64,000 bases of DNA. Origin: JAVJUV01 sp040220415. Its GTDB lineage: Bacteria; Pseudomonadota; Alphaproteobacteria; Rhodobacterales; Rhodobacteraceae. The notes under the pieces are model-generated. The model worked only from the letters and a program-made list of their open reading frames with translations. It searched no databases and had not been told where the DNA came from. This document shows, piece after piece, positions 38,548-47,123 of the stretch. Both the position numbers and the translations under genes were made by a program. The stretch is taken from positions 98,807-162,806 of the forward strand of contig JAVJUV010000167.1 of NCBI GenBank assembly GCA_040220415.1, read 5' to 3'. Every line of letters begins with the position of its first letter. Position 1 is the stretch's first letter.

Positions 38548-38591
38548 TGCGAATGGTTCTCATTCTTAAATATGATTGAGAATTATTCTCA
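38548..38591 (+). promoter_or_regulatory. Tandem Fur/Mur-type 7-1-7 operators before sitA
   Basis: Box 2, TGAGAATTATTCTCA at 38577-38591, is a perfect 7-1-7 palindrome. Box 1, TGCGAATGGTTCTCA at 38548-38562, is an imperfect copy 29 bp upstream. TTGACT at 38539-38544 is a possible -35, so both boxes overlap or follow the promoter as expected for repression. In alphaproteobacteria Fur-family Mur represses sitABCD in response to manganese, which fits; Fur or Irr binding is the alternative. Confidence 0.75.
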
Positions 38592-38608
38592 TTAAAGGTG
38601 TCCGACAT

Positions 38609-39583
38609 ATGAAAACGACACGACGCATCCTGATGACCTCGCTTGGGGCGGCATCTCTGAGCGCGGTCCTGTACCCGGGCAAGGTCCTTGCCGCCGATGC
38701 GCCGCTGAGCATCGTGGCGACGACCGGCATGATCGCTGATACCGCGCGCGCCATCGGCGGCGACCTGGACGAGGTGAAGGCCCTGATGGGGCCGGGCGTG
38801 GACCCCCATGCCTATCGCCAGACCCGCACCGATATCCTGGCCATGCGGCGGGCGGATCTGATCCTTTGGAACGGACTTTACCTGGAAGCGCAGATGGAGG
38901 AGGTGCTGGGCGAGTTGTCCACGCTGGTTCCGGTCCGCGCGGTGGCCGAGACGATCCCGATGGGGACGCGCATTGCGCATGACGACTACGCCGACCGCTT
39001 CGATCCGCATGTATGGATGGACCCGACGCTGTGGCGCGAAGTGGCGACGGCGATACGCGACGCGATGAGCGAGGTCGCGCCGGAACATGCCGGGACATTC
39101 GCGGCCAATGCCGAAGCCTATGACGCCGAACTTGATGCTTTGTCGGCCTATGCGACCGGTGTTCTGGCCTCGGTTCCCGAGGCGCGCCGAGTTCTGGTGA
39201 CGGCGCACGACGCGTTCAACTATTTCGGCCGCGCCTATGGATTCGAGGTTATCGGCATCCAGGGCATCTCGACCGAGAGCGAGGCCGGGCTGAACCGGAT
39301 CACGGAACTGGTGAACCTGCTGGTGGATCGCGGCATAACCGCGGTCTTCGTCGAAAGCTCGGTCTCGGACAGGTCGATCCGCGCGCTGGCCGAAGGTGCT
39401 GCGGCCAGGGACCACGAGGTGCGGATCGGTGGTGAGCTGTATTCCGACGCGATGGGCAAACCCGGCACTTACGAGGGAACCTACATCGGGATGATCGATC
39501 ACAATGCGACGGTCATCGCCGCGGCGCTGGGCGGCGATGCGCCTGTCCGCGGCATGGCCGGCAAGCTGAGCGTGGGAAGTTGA
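38609..39583 (+). CDS. sitA: Manganese/zinc ABC transporter substrate-binding protein (SitA type)
   Basis: 324 residues. Export signal in residues 1-29 with a twin-arginine-like TTRRILMTS start. Cluster A-I metal-binding protein: metal ligands His67 in GVDPHAYR and His134 in FDPHVWMDP, a Glu in VFVESSVSD and an Asp in MIDHNA. It has no His-rich loop of the ZnuA type, which favours manganese (or iron) over zinc. ATG 38609 has AAAGGTG 9 nt upstream. First gene of a four-gene operon behind Fur/Mur-like boxes. Confidence 0.88.
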   Translation: MKTTRRILMTSLGAASLSAVLYPGKVLAADAPLSIVATTGMIADTARAIGGDLDEVKALMGPGVDPHAYRQTRTDILAMRRADLILWNGLYLEAQMEEVLGELSTLVPVRAVAETIPMGTRIAHDDYADRFDPHVWMDPTLWREVATAIRDAMSEVAPEHAGTFAANAEAYDAELDALSAYATGVLASVPEARRVLVTAHDAFNYFGRAYGFEVIGIQGISTESEAGLNRITELVNLLVDRGITAVFVESSVSDRSIRALAEGAAARDHEVRIGGELYSDAMGKPGTYEGTYIGMIDHNATVIAAALGGDAPVRGMAGKLSVGS

Positions 39584-39584
39584 C

Positions 39585-40394
39585 ATGGCAATCGATCTGC
39601 ACCTGACGGGACCCGAGGCGGAGGCGGCGCGCTCCGCCGAGATCCGGCAAAGCCCTCTGGCGATCCGGGGGCTGACGGTATCCTACGATCAGAAGCCTGC
39701 CGTCTTCTCGATGGATGCGACCATCCGTCCGGGTCAGATGACCGCGATAATCGGGCCGAACGGCGCGGGCAAATCGACCCTGCTGAAGGCCGCCCTGGGC
39801 CTTGTGACGCCGCTGTCCGGCGTGACCACGGTATACGGCGCACCGTTGGCCGAGATGCTGCACCGGATCGCCTATGTGCCGCAGCGGGCGAGCGTGGACT
39901 GGGATTTTCCCACGCGGGTGTCGGACGTGGTGGCGATGGGTCTTTACCGGCAGCTTGGGCTTCTGGGCCGTTTCCGGCCGGCGCACGGGGCGCGGGTGCG
40001 CGACTGCCTGGCCCGCGTCGGGATGGAGGACTTTGCCGATCGCCAGATCGGGCAGTTGTCGGGCGGTCAGCAGCAGCGGGTCTTCCTGGCCCGTGCCCTG
40101 GCGCAGGATGCAGACCTTTACCTGCTGGACGAGCCTTTCGCAGGTGTCGACGCGGCAACGGAACGCGCGATCATCGACGTGCTGAAGGGGCTGAAAGCCG
40201 AGGGGCGGACGGTTGTCAGCGTGCATCACGACCTGTCGACGGTGCGCGAATATTTCGACGACGTTCTGATGCTGAACGTGCGCAAGGTGGCCGAGGGGCC
40301 GGTGGCCGAGGCGTTCACGACCGAAGCGCTGGAGGCCGCCTATGGCGGGCGTCTGGCGACCGCGCAGATCGACCGCCTGGCCGAAGTGGGCTGA
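39585..40394 (+). CDS. sitB: Manganese/zinc ABC transporter ATPase (SitB type)
   Basis: 269 residues. Walker A GPNGAGKSTLLKAALG near residues 58-73, Q-loop AYVPQRASVDWDFP, signature QLSGGQQQRVFLARAL, Walker B LYLLDEPFAGVD, switch His in VSVHHDLSTV. The VPQRASVDWDFP stretch is characteristic of the Mn/Zn (Sit, Mnt, Tro) ATPases. About 30 extra residues precede the ABC core. One base separates it from the sitA stop. Confidence 0.9.
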   Translation: MAIDLHLTGPEAEAARSAEIRQSPLAIRGLTVSYDQKPAVFSMDATIRPGQMTAIIGPNGAGKSTLLKAALGLVTPLSGVTTVYGAPLAEMLHRIAYVPQRASVDWDFPTRVSDVVAMGLYRQLGLLGRFRPAHGARVRDCLARVGMEDFADRQIGQLSGGQQQRVFLARALAQDADLYLLDEPFAGVDAATERAIIDVLKGLKAEGRTVVSVHHDLSTVREYFDDVLMLNVRKVAEGPVAEAFTTEALEAAYGGRLATAQIDRLAEVG

Positions 40395-40400
40395 CACCCC

Positions 40401-41606
40401 ATGCTTTTGGGTGCGCTGACCTTTCAGCTTGGATACAACGCGACGCTCGTGACGCTGGGCGCGATATTGCTGGGCGGCGCGGCGGGCGTGACGGGGACGT
40501 TTCTTTACCTGCGCAAGCGCGCGCTGGTCAGCGACGCGATCGCTCATGCGACGCTGCCGGGCGTAGGGCTGGCCTTTATCGTCATGACGCTTCTGGGCCT
40601 GGATGGCAGGTGGCTGCCGGGACTGCTGGCCGGTTCGGCGGTGACGGCGCTTCTGGGGTTGGTGGCGGTGCAGTGGCTGGCGTCGCGCACACGGCTTTCC
40701 GAGGACGCGGCGATCGGGGCGATCCTGTCTGTGTTCTTCGGCTTCGGCATCGTGATCCTGACCGTGATTCAGACCATGACGACCGGTGGACAGGCGGGGT
40801 TGGAGGGCTTTCTACTGGGGTCGACCGCGGGGATGCTGTACTCGGACGCGGTGCTGATCGCGGTGGGGGGCGCGCTGGTGATGGCGCTGGTGCTGGTCTT
40901 GCGCCGGCCGATGACGATGGTGGCCTTCGACGCTGGTTTCGCGGCCGCGAGCGGTATCCGGCTGAACCGTATGGACCTGGCGATGATGGGGCTGGTGATG
41001 GCGGTGACGGTCGTGGGCCTGAAGGTGGTCGGCCTAATTTTGATCGTTGCGCTGCTGATCATCCCGCCTGTCACGGCCCGGTTCTGGACGGACCGGGCGG
41101 ATCGTGTGGTGCTGGGCGCAGGGGCCTTCGGTGCCGTCTCGGGCTGGGTCGGCGCGGCGATCTCGGCCAGCGCGCCGGACCTGCCGACCGGGCCGATCAT
41201 CGTGCTGGTGGCCTTTGCCCTGTTCCTGATGTCCTTCGCGCTGGCGCCGACGCGGGGGCTGGTTTCTGCCTGGGTCCGGCATCGGCGGTTCCAGACCGGC
41301 GTGCATCTGCGGCAGGGATTGCTGGCGCTGGCCCAGGGGCAGCCGATCTATGAGCCGCTGACGCTGAGGCTCTTGAAGCGGCGGGGTCTGGCGCGCGCCG
41401 ATGGCGTGGCGACCGAGGCCGGTGCAGCGCGTGCGGCGCGCGCGCTGATGGACGAGAAGCGCTGGGACGTGGCGCGATCGATGCCGGAGTTCGAATTGGC
41501 CGCGGCGCGGTATGACGGGCTGACGCGGCTGGAGGATGTGCTGACGCCCGACCAGATCGACGGGATCGACGCGCGGATCGGCGGTCCGCCGGAGGCCGGG
41601 GCATGA
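40401..41606 (+). CDS. sitC: Manganese/zinc ABC permease with C-terminal extension (SitC type)
   Basis: 401 residues, about 110 longer than a plain ABC-3 permease. Membrane core at residues 1-285, with RKRALVSDAIAHATLPG and VVGLKVVGLILIVALLIIPP typical of the family. The soluble tail (about 295-401) is charged and helical, with LKRRGLARADGVATEAGAAR, resembling a winged-helix-like module seen on some TroC/MntC permeases. ATG 40401 is 6 bp after sitB; the gene ends in a 4-bp ATGA overlap with sitD. Confidence 0.88.
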   Translation: MLLGALTFQLGYNATLVTLGAILLGGAAGVTGTFLYLRKRALVSDAIAHATLPGVGLAFIVMTLLGLDGRWLPGLLAGSAVTALLGLVAVQWLASRTRLSEDAAIGAILSVFFGFGIVILTVIQTMTTGGQAGLEGFLLGSTAGMLYSDAVLIAVGGALVMALVLVLRRPMTMVAFDAGFAAASGIRLNRMDLAMMGLVMAVTVVGLKVVGLILIVALLIIPPVTARFWTDRADRVVLGAGAFGAVSGWVGAAISASAPDLPTGPIIVLVAFALFLMSFALAPTRGLVSAWVRHRRFQTGVHLRQGLLALAQGQPIYEPLTLRLLKRRGLARADGVATEAGAARAARALMDEKRWDVARSMPEFELAAARYDGLTRLEDVLTPDQIDGIDARIGGPPEAGA

Positions 41607-42508
41607 CCGGGGAGGAGTTCGTTCCGCTGAGCCTGACGCCGCTGGTGATCGGTTGCCTGGCGGCCGTGGCCTGCGCCTTGCCCGGGAATTTTCTGGTGCT
41701 GAGGCGGCAGGCGCTGATCGGCGACGCGATCAGCCACGTGGTGCTGCCGGGGATCGTCGTCGCGTTCCTTCTGACCGGGGCGATCGCGACATGGGCGATG
41801 CTGGCCGGCGCGGCAGCGGCGGCGTTGCTGGCGGTCGCGATGATCGAAGGTATCCGGCGGTTTGGACGGATCGAGCCGGGCGCGGCCATGGGCGTGACCT
41901 TCACGACGCTGTTCGCGGCCGGCGTTCTGCTTTTGGAACAATCCGACACTTCCGGCGTGCACCTGGATGTGGAGCACGCGCTTTACGGCAATCTTGAAAG
42001 CCTGATCTGGCTGCAGGCGACCGGCTGGGAGAGCCTGGCCGATCCCGCGGCGCTGGCAGCGCTGCCGCCGGAATTGTTCCGCATTCTCGCCGTCACGCTG
42101 TTGGTGGCGGTGCTGCTTGCAGCGCTTTGGCGGCCGCTGGCGATATCGACCTTCGATGAAGGGTTCGCCGCGACTTTGGGGCTTCCGGTGCGTGCCATCG
42201 GGCTGGGACTGGTCATGGTCTCGGCGGCGGCGGCGGTGGCCGCGTTCGACGCCGTGGGCTCGATCATCGTGATCGCCATGTTCATCTGCCCGCCGGCCGC
42301 AGCGCGTCTGATGACCAACCGGCTTGGCGTTCAGGTGGCGTGGTCGGTCGCCTTCGCCCTGATCGCGGCGGTTGCCGGGTTCGTCCTTGCGGGCTACGGG
42401 CCGCTTTGGCTGGGGGGCAGCGACGCCGTCAGCGCCGCGGGCATGATCGCGACGGTTTCGGGGGTGATCCTGGGGCTGGCGGCGGTTTTCGGACCTGCGC
42501 GAACCTGA
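41603..42508 (+). CDS. sitD: Manganese/zinc ABC permease (SitD type)
   Basis: 301 residues, the second membrane subunit of the Sit/Mnt transporter. About eight hydrophobic segments. Family segments are LRRQALIGDAISHVVLPGIV near residue 35 and AFDAVGSIIVIAMFICPPAA around 215-235. Two distinct permeases beside one ATPase point to the Sit/Mnt/Tro class, since Znu systems use one permease. Ends 12 bp from the convergent antiporter stop; no clear terminator in that gap. Confidence 0.88.
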   Translation: MTGEEFVPLSLTPLVIGCLAAVACALPGNFLVLRRQALIGDAISHVVLPGIVVAFLLTGAIATWAMLAGAAAAALLAVAMIEGIRRFGRIEPGAAMGVTFTTLFAAGVLLLEQSDTSGVHLDVEHALYGNLESLIWLQATGWESLADPAALAALPPELFRILAVTLLVAVLLAALWRPLAISTFDEGFAATLGLPVRAIGLGLVMVSAAAAVAAFDAVGSIIVIAMFICPPAAARLMTNRLGVQVAWSVAFALIAAVAGFVLAGYGPLWLGGSDAVSAAGMIATVSGVILGLAAVFGPART

Positions 42509-42520
42509 GCGGCACGGCGG

Positions 42521-44500
42521 TCAACCGGCCTCTGTCCGCTCCGTGGCCTCTTCCGGTTCGGCAAGGGGCGTGGGATTGGGGTCGTCCGGATTGATCGTTT
42601 CGCTGACTTCGACAGGGGGCGCGTCGCCCAGGTGCTCGACCAGCGCGGTTTCCAGTTCGGCATTCAGTTCGCGCGAGCGCTGGACATACGCCGTGTTCGC
42701 GCTGACCGGGATGTCGGGGTTCCAGAGACCTGCCAGTTCGCGCAGCGACTCGCGATCCTTGCGGTAGAAGAAATGCTCGATTTTCGAGGCTTCGATATCG
42801 GTCAGACCCATGTTTTCGAGCACGTAGCGGCCGGCGCGGAGCGAGCTGTCGAACAATTCGCGCACGATGTCGTCCGCCCCCGCGCGGTAGAGTTCGAACA
42901 CGTGGACGCGGTCGTGGGCGCGGGCGACGATGTGCAGGTCAGGCCGCTGCGAGCGTGCATAGCGCACAAGCTGGTTGGCGGCCTTGCGGTCGTCGAGCGC
43001 CACAACCAGCACACGCGCGTCGTCAAGCCCCGCCGCATGAAGAAGCTCGGGCCGGGTCGGGTCTCCGAAGAAGCCCTTGATGCCGAAACGGCGCATGGTT
43101 TCGATGGCTTCGAGATTGTTGTCGAGCACGACCGCCCGGAAACCGGCAAGAAGCAGCAGGCGGTTCACCACCTGACCGAAGCGGCCAATTCCGGCGATGA
43201 TGATCGACTGGCGTTCGTCGATCTCGTCGGCGTCGGGAATGTCCGCGCTTTCGCTGCCCATCCGATGGATGAAACGCTCGTACCCGATGAAAAAGAGCGG
43301 GGTCAGCAGCATCGAGAGAGCGACCACAAGGAGCGCGCGCTCTGTCAGCGCCGGTCCGAGAACACCCTGTTGCGAGGCGAAGGACAGAAGGACGAAGCCG
43401 AATTCGCCGGCCTGCGCCAGCCCGAGGGTAAATAGCCACTTGTTGCGGCCCCGCATGCGGAAGATCAGGGCCAGCGCATAGAGTACGAGCCCCTTCACCA
43501 GCATCAGCAGAAGCGTCATCAGCACGATCTGAAGTGGATCGCGGAAGAGGACCGAGAAATTGATTCCAGCCCCGACCGTTATGAAAAAGAGGCCGAGAAG
43601 GAGGCCCTTGAAGGGGGCGATGTCGCTTTCGAGCTGGTGGCGGAACTCGGTGTTGGCCAGCACGACCCCGGCAAGAAAGGTGCCGAGCGCCGGCGAGAGA
43701 CCGACGAGGATCATGAGCGAGGCGATGCCCAGCACGAGCAGGAGCGCGAAGGCGGTGTACAATTCGCGCAGCCGCGCCATGTGGACGAAGCGGAACAGCG
43801 GGCGCGTGGCGAAGATGCCCAGGAGGATGACGATCGCGACCGCCGAAAGCGTGACCAGCGTGACGCCCCAGGCCGGCAGGTCGTTGATGAAAGTCAGGGC
43901 GATTTCGGTGCCGTGGCCGTCGTCTGCGCCCGCGGCGTCGACACCGGGGCGCTGGATCGAGCCGTCCGAGCCGAAGCTCATTGCCCCCGGAATGGCCAGA
44001 AGGGGCAGAAGGGCGAGCATCGGGATCACCGCGATGTCCTGCGTCAGCAGGACCGAAAAGGACGAGCGTCCGCCGCCGGTCTGCATGAGGTGCTTTTCGG
44101 ACAGGGTCTGCAGCACGATGGCGGTGGATGACAGCGAGAATATCATGCCCAGTGCCAGCGAGGTCTGCCAGGCGTAGCCGAAGCCATAAAAGCATATGAC
44201 GCCGATCAGGCCTGTCGTCAGCACCACCTGCAGGCCACCCAGACCGAGAAGCTTGTGTCGCATGTCCCAGAGCTGGCGCGGCGACAGTTCGAGCCCGATC
44301 AGGAAGAGCATCAGCACAACGCCGAATTCCGCGAAGTGCTGAAGATCTTCGGTGTCGGTCAGAAGGCCGAGAATCGGACCGATGATGATACCGGCGGTCA
44401 GATAGCCCAGCACCGAACCCATGCCGAAGCGCACCGCCAAGGGCACGGCGACGACCGCGGCGATAAGGTAGACAAGGGCATCGAGCAGAAAGCCTTCCAT
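42521..44500 (-). CDS. CPA2-family monovalent cation:proton antiporter (KefB/YbaL type)
   Basis: 659 residues. N-terminal Na+/H+ exchanger domain of about 12 helices (residues 1-390), with FAEFGVVLMLFLIGLELSP and SLSSTAIVLQTLSEKH, typical of Kef proteins. The TrkA-N (RCK) Rossmann domain starts at IIIAGIGRFGQVVNRLLLLA (about 428) and includes GDPTRPELLHAAGLD. The tail after residue 600 is acidic with no TrkA-C domain. Probably exchanges K+ or Na+ for H+ at the inner membrane, gated by nucleotide. Whether it is glutathione-gated cannot be read from sequence; no KefG/KefF subunit is adjacent. Confidence 0.9.
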   Translation of the reverse strand: MEGFLLDALVYLIAAVVAVPLAVRFGMGSVLGYLTAGIIIGPILGLLTDTEDLQHFAEFGVVLMLFLIGLELSPRQLWDMRHKLLGLGGLQVVLTTGLIGVICFYGFGYAWQTSLALGMIFSLSSTAIVLQTLSEKHLMQTGGGRSSFSVLLTQDIAVIPMLALLPLLAIPGAMSFGSDGSIQRPGVDAAGADDGHGTEIALTFINDLPAWGVTLVTLSAVAIVILLGIFATRPLFRFVHMARLRELYTAFALLLVLGIASLMILVGLSPALGTFLAGVVLANTEFRHQLESDIAPFKGLLLGLFFITVGAGINFSVLFRDPLQIVLMTLLLMLVKGLVLYALALIFRMRGRNKWLFTLGLAQAGEFGFVLLSFASQQGVLGPALTERALLVVALSMLLTPLFFIGYERFIHRMGSESADIPDADEIDERQSIIIAGIGRFGQVVNRLLLLAGFRAVVLDNNLEAIETMRRFGIKGFFGDPTRPELLHAAGLDDARVLVVALDDRKAANQLVRYARSQRPDLHIVARAHDRVHVFELYRAGADDIVRELFDSSLRAGRYVLENMGLTDIEASKIEHFFYRKDRESLRELAGLWNPDIPVSANTAYVQRSRELNAELETALVEHLGDAPPVEVSETINPDDPNPTPLAEPEEATERTEAG

Positions 44501-44794
44501 TTACTCTCTCGTCGGACCGGAGACGGGGCGATGGCCTTGAACTGGTTCGTCGCGATCCGGCACTGCGCACCCGCGAGAGAGGGCTTGCGGCAGCGGAAGC
44601 TGCTGTATCAACGCGTTCTGTGCGGCCGGATTCACGCAATTCACATGCAGAAGATAATAGGCTGGGCCCGCCAATGTCCACGCGGTTGTCGATGTGGCGC
44701 GGGGGGGCGGGCGGCGGCGGCGGTGGGTCGGGTCATCATGGGCGGTAATGCCGCAGAATTGTATCCGAACGATGAAGGATCGGGCGCTGCGGGA
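44501..44794. other. Intergenic stretch, G-rich, no gene seen
   Basis: 294 bp between the antiporter start and the stop of the upstream co-directional gene. It must carry the antiporter promoter, but no clear boxes are visible. The plus strand has a G-run and CGG repeats at 44701-44732 (GGGGGGG, then CGG units, TGGG, TCGGG) that could form a G-quadruplex. No tRNA-like or sRNA-like fold is evident. Confidence 0.4.
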
Positions 44795-46975
44795 TTACCC
44801 CTGGGGCATTTTCAGCGAAACCGTGCGGCTGCCCTTGCGGTAGAGGATTTCGCTGTCGTTGATCTGGGCGACGGTGCCGCCATCGACGCGGTCGCCTACC
44901 TTGACCTTCACGTAGCGGCCCGAGGCCAGACGGATCAGCGCGCGGCGGTCCGAGGGCACGCCGTAGACCCCGACAAGGTTTATCTTGTTCAGGGGAAGCG
45001 CGTTTTCGATGGTGGCCTGCCGGGCGACCGAGGCGGTGGAGGGGATGGCAAGGCGCGGTGAGTCCTGCGGCCTGGGTTCGGGTTCTGCGTCTTCCGCGAG
45101 AGCCGCCTCGATGGCGGCCGAAGTGTCGGGCGTGTCGAATTCGACGCTGGCGGTCAGCTCCGCGGCGCGGGACTGGGCGACGGCCGCGGCCACTACCGCG
45201 TCGAAGCCGTCAGGGCGGTTGCGTGGCGGGGCCGACGTTTCGACCGCAAGATCGCTGGCCGTCGTTTCGGTGCGATTCGTCTGCGCGACGACCTGCGCAG
45301 ACTCGGGCCGACGTCTGGGCGCGATGCGGCCGAGTTCATCGCGGGTGCGTCCGCCGAAGACCTGGCGCTCTGCCTGCGCGACAAGATCGCCGGGACGCGC
45401 GCGAGGGGGCCTGTCGGTCAGGGCCGCCGCGAGCGCGGTTGGGCGAAGCTCGGCGGCGGACAACTGGTCATTGTCGGTTGGCCCCGTCTCGGCTGCGGTT
45501 TCCGGTGCGGTCGGGGCATCGGCGGCTTCGGGTATCTGCTGGGCCGGATCGATTGACGCGAGCACGGTCCCATCGCCCGGCTCGGCGGGCGGGGTGCCGA
45601 TCTGCGGCAGGGCGCCCGCGTTGAAGGTGGAAGGGCTGGGGAGCGCGATGGCGTCAAAGGCGAGGTCGCGCCGCTCGACCGATGCCAGGTAGATGTCGAG
45701 GGTGGTCTCGGAGGTTTCCTCCGATCCGTCGAGGCCCTGGGATGGCGCGTCGGTCAGAAGCCCCGCCAGCGTGTCCGGGCTGCGTTCGAGTGGCTGGGAT
45801 GTCTGGGGCGCCAGGTTGGTGTCGGGCTGCGCCGGGAAGAGGCCGGTTGCATCGGGGCGCGCGATTTCGGCACCGGTGGTCTCGGGGGCGCTGGGCGATG
45901 GCTCGGCATCGGCGATCTCGGGCAATTCGACCGCTTCAAGGGCGACGTCCGGTTCGGGCAGGTTGGGCACGCCTTCGGCGGTCGCCGAGGGAGATGGTTC
46001 GGCGATATCGGTGGCCAGGCCGGTTTCGGTGTTCGTACGCCCCGGTGCCAGAGGCAGAAGAGACCAGACGATAATGGCTATACCGACAGTCAGCACGGCG
46101 GCCACCGCAAATACGGCGAGCGTATGCCGGCGGACCGGGTGTGCTGATCGGACCCGGATCGAGGGGCCGGCAGGTCTGAGCGAGGCGGCGGCGCCCGACA
46201 GCGTGCCCGCCGCGATATCCGTCCGCACCCGCGGCGCCGAGGAGATCTGATCCAGTGGTTGGCCCGGGTTCAGCGGGGGCAGTTTCTCTCTGACCTGCAT
46301 GACCGGTGTGGCGTCGTCGACCCTGACCACCGGCCCGCTCTGGTCGGGCTGAGGGGCCGTCTTGCGGGGGAGTGCAAGCGGTGCGGAATCCGCCGGCGGC
46401 ACTTCGCGGACGGAGGAGAATGCGACGACGGGCTCAGCGGCGGCATCGTCCTCGGGGGCGGCGGCGTCCGGCTGGTCTGGAGGCATGTCGACGGGAAGCT
46501 CGTCGGGCGCCGCACCGGTCGTGCCGCCGAAGTCCGGAAGCCCGGGAAAATCTTCCGGGTCGGCCAGCGAGGAATAGCCCGCGACCGATAGGCCGCGCAT
46601 CTCGGCGAATGCCGCCGCTTCGCCGAGCGTTTCCTTTGCGATGGCGGCGACACGGGCGGTGTCGGGCGCCGTGACGACCCAATCGATCTCCAGCTCGTCC
46701 AGCGCATATGGCGTAAGGCCGTCCATCGCGGCCTCGATTTCGCGGCGAGCGGCATTTTCGGAGCTGATCTTGACGTCGGTATAGAGAATTTGTTCGCGTG
46801 GCAGGAACAGGTGGACGGCAGTGCCTTTGCGGACCTTTCCAACCATCGCTATCAGGCGGTCTTCGATGTCGGGGCCATCGATATTTTCGCGCGCGACTTC
46901 CTGCCATTGATCGCCCTCGTGGCGCATCAACCGCACGGCGCTCATGTCCAGATCAAAACCCCAAAGCGAAATCAT
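44795..46975 (-). CDS. Single-span protein with GspL/PilM-like N-terminus and GspC/PilP-like C-terminus
   Basis: 726 residues, not a named family I can fix. The N-terminus (1-135) resembles the cytoplasmic actin-like part of GspL/PilM: SLWGFDLDMSAVRLMR, HLFLPREQILYTDV and AAMDGLTPYALDELEIDW. A Pro/Ala/Asp-rich linker follows, then one membrane helix at about 285-308 (LAVFAVAAVLTVGIAIIVW), then a roughly 340-residue low-complexity, Pro/Thr/Glu-rich periplasmic stalk. The last 70 residues fold like the homology region of GspC/PilP: LVGVYGVPSDRRALIRLASG, YVKVKVGDRVDGGTV, ILYRKGSRTVSLKMP. ATG 46975 is chosen because the N-terminal domain starts there. No type II secretion or type IV pilus genes are nearby. 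It is divergent from the SIMPL gene. Confidence 0.72.
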   Translation of the reverse strand: MISLWGFDLDMSAVRLMRHEGDQWQEVARENIDGPDIEDRLIAMVGKVRKGTAVHLFLPREQILYTDVKISSENAARREIEAAMDGLTPYALDELEIDWVVTAPDTARVAAIAKETLGEAAAFAEMRGLSVAGYSSLADPEDFPGLPDFGGTTGAAPDELPVDMPPDQPDAAAPEDDAAAEPVVAFSSVREVPPADSAPLALPRKTAPQPDQSGPVVRVDDATPVMQVREKLPPLNPGQPLDQISSAPRVRTDIAAGTLSGAAASLRPAGPSIRVRSAHPVRRHTLAVFAVAAVLTVGIAIIVWSLLPLAPGRTNTETGLATDIAEPSPSATAEGVPNLPEPDVALEAVELPEIADAEPSPSAPETTGAEIARPDATGLFPAQPDTNLAPQTSQPLERSPDTLAGLLTDAPSQGLDGSEETSETTLDIYLASVERRDLAFDAIALPSPSTFNAGALPQIGTPPAEPGDGTVLASIDPAQQIPEAADAPTAPETAAETGPTDNDQLSAAELRPTALAAALTDRPPRARPGDLVAQAERQVFGGRTRDELGRIAPRRRPESAQVVAQTNRTETTASDLAVETSAPPRNRPDGFDAVVAAAVAQSRAAELTASVEFDTPDTSAAIEAALAEDAEPEPRPQDSPRLAIPSTASVARQATIENALPLNKINLVGVYGVPSDRRALIRLASGRYVKVKVGDRVDGGTVAQINDSEILYRKGSRTVSLKMPQG

Positions 46976-47123
46976 GGCGGAGAAATAGCATGGGTCCGCC
47001 GGGTCGTCACCTAGAGAGGTGGGCGAAATCCCGCTTTGCAGGAAATTGCCGTCCGGCGAATCCGTCTGCACTTTACCTGCCGTCGCCGCTATGATCATCG
47101 ACAGGCAGCAACAGGGTTGAATC

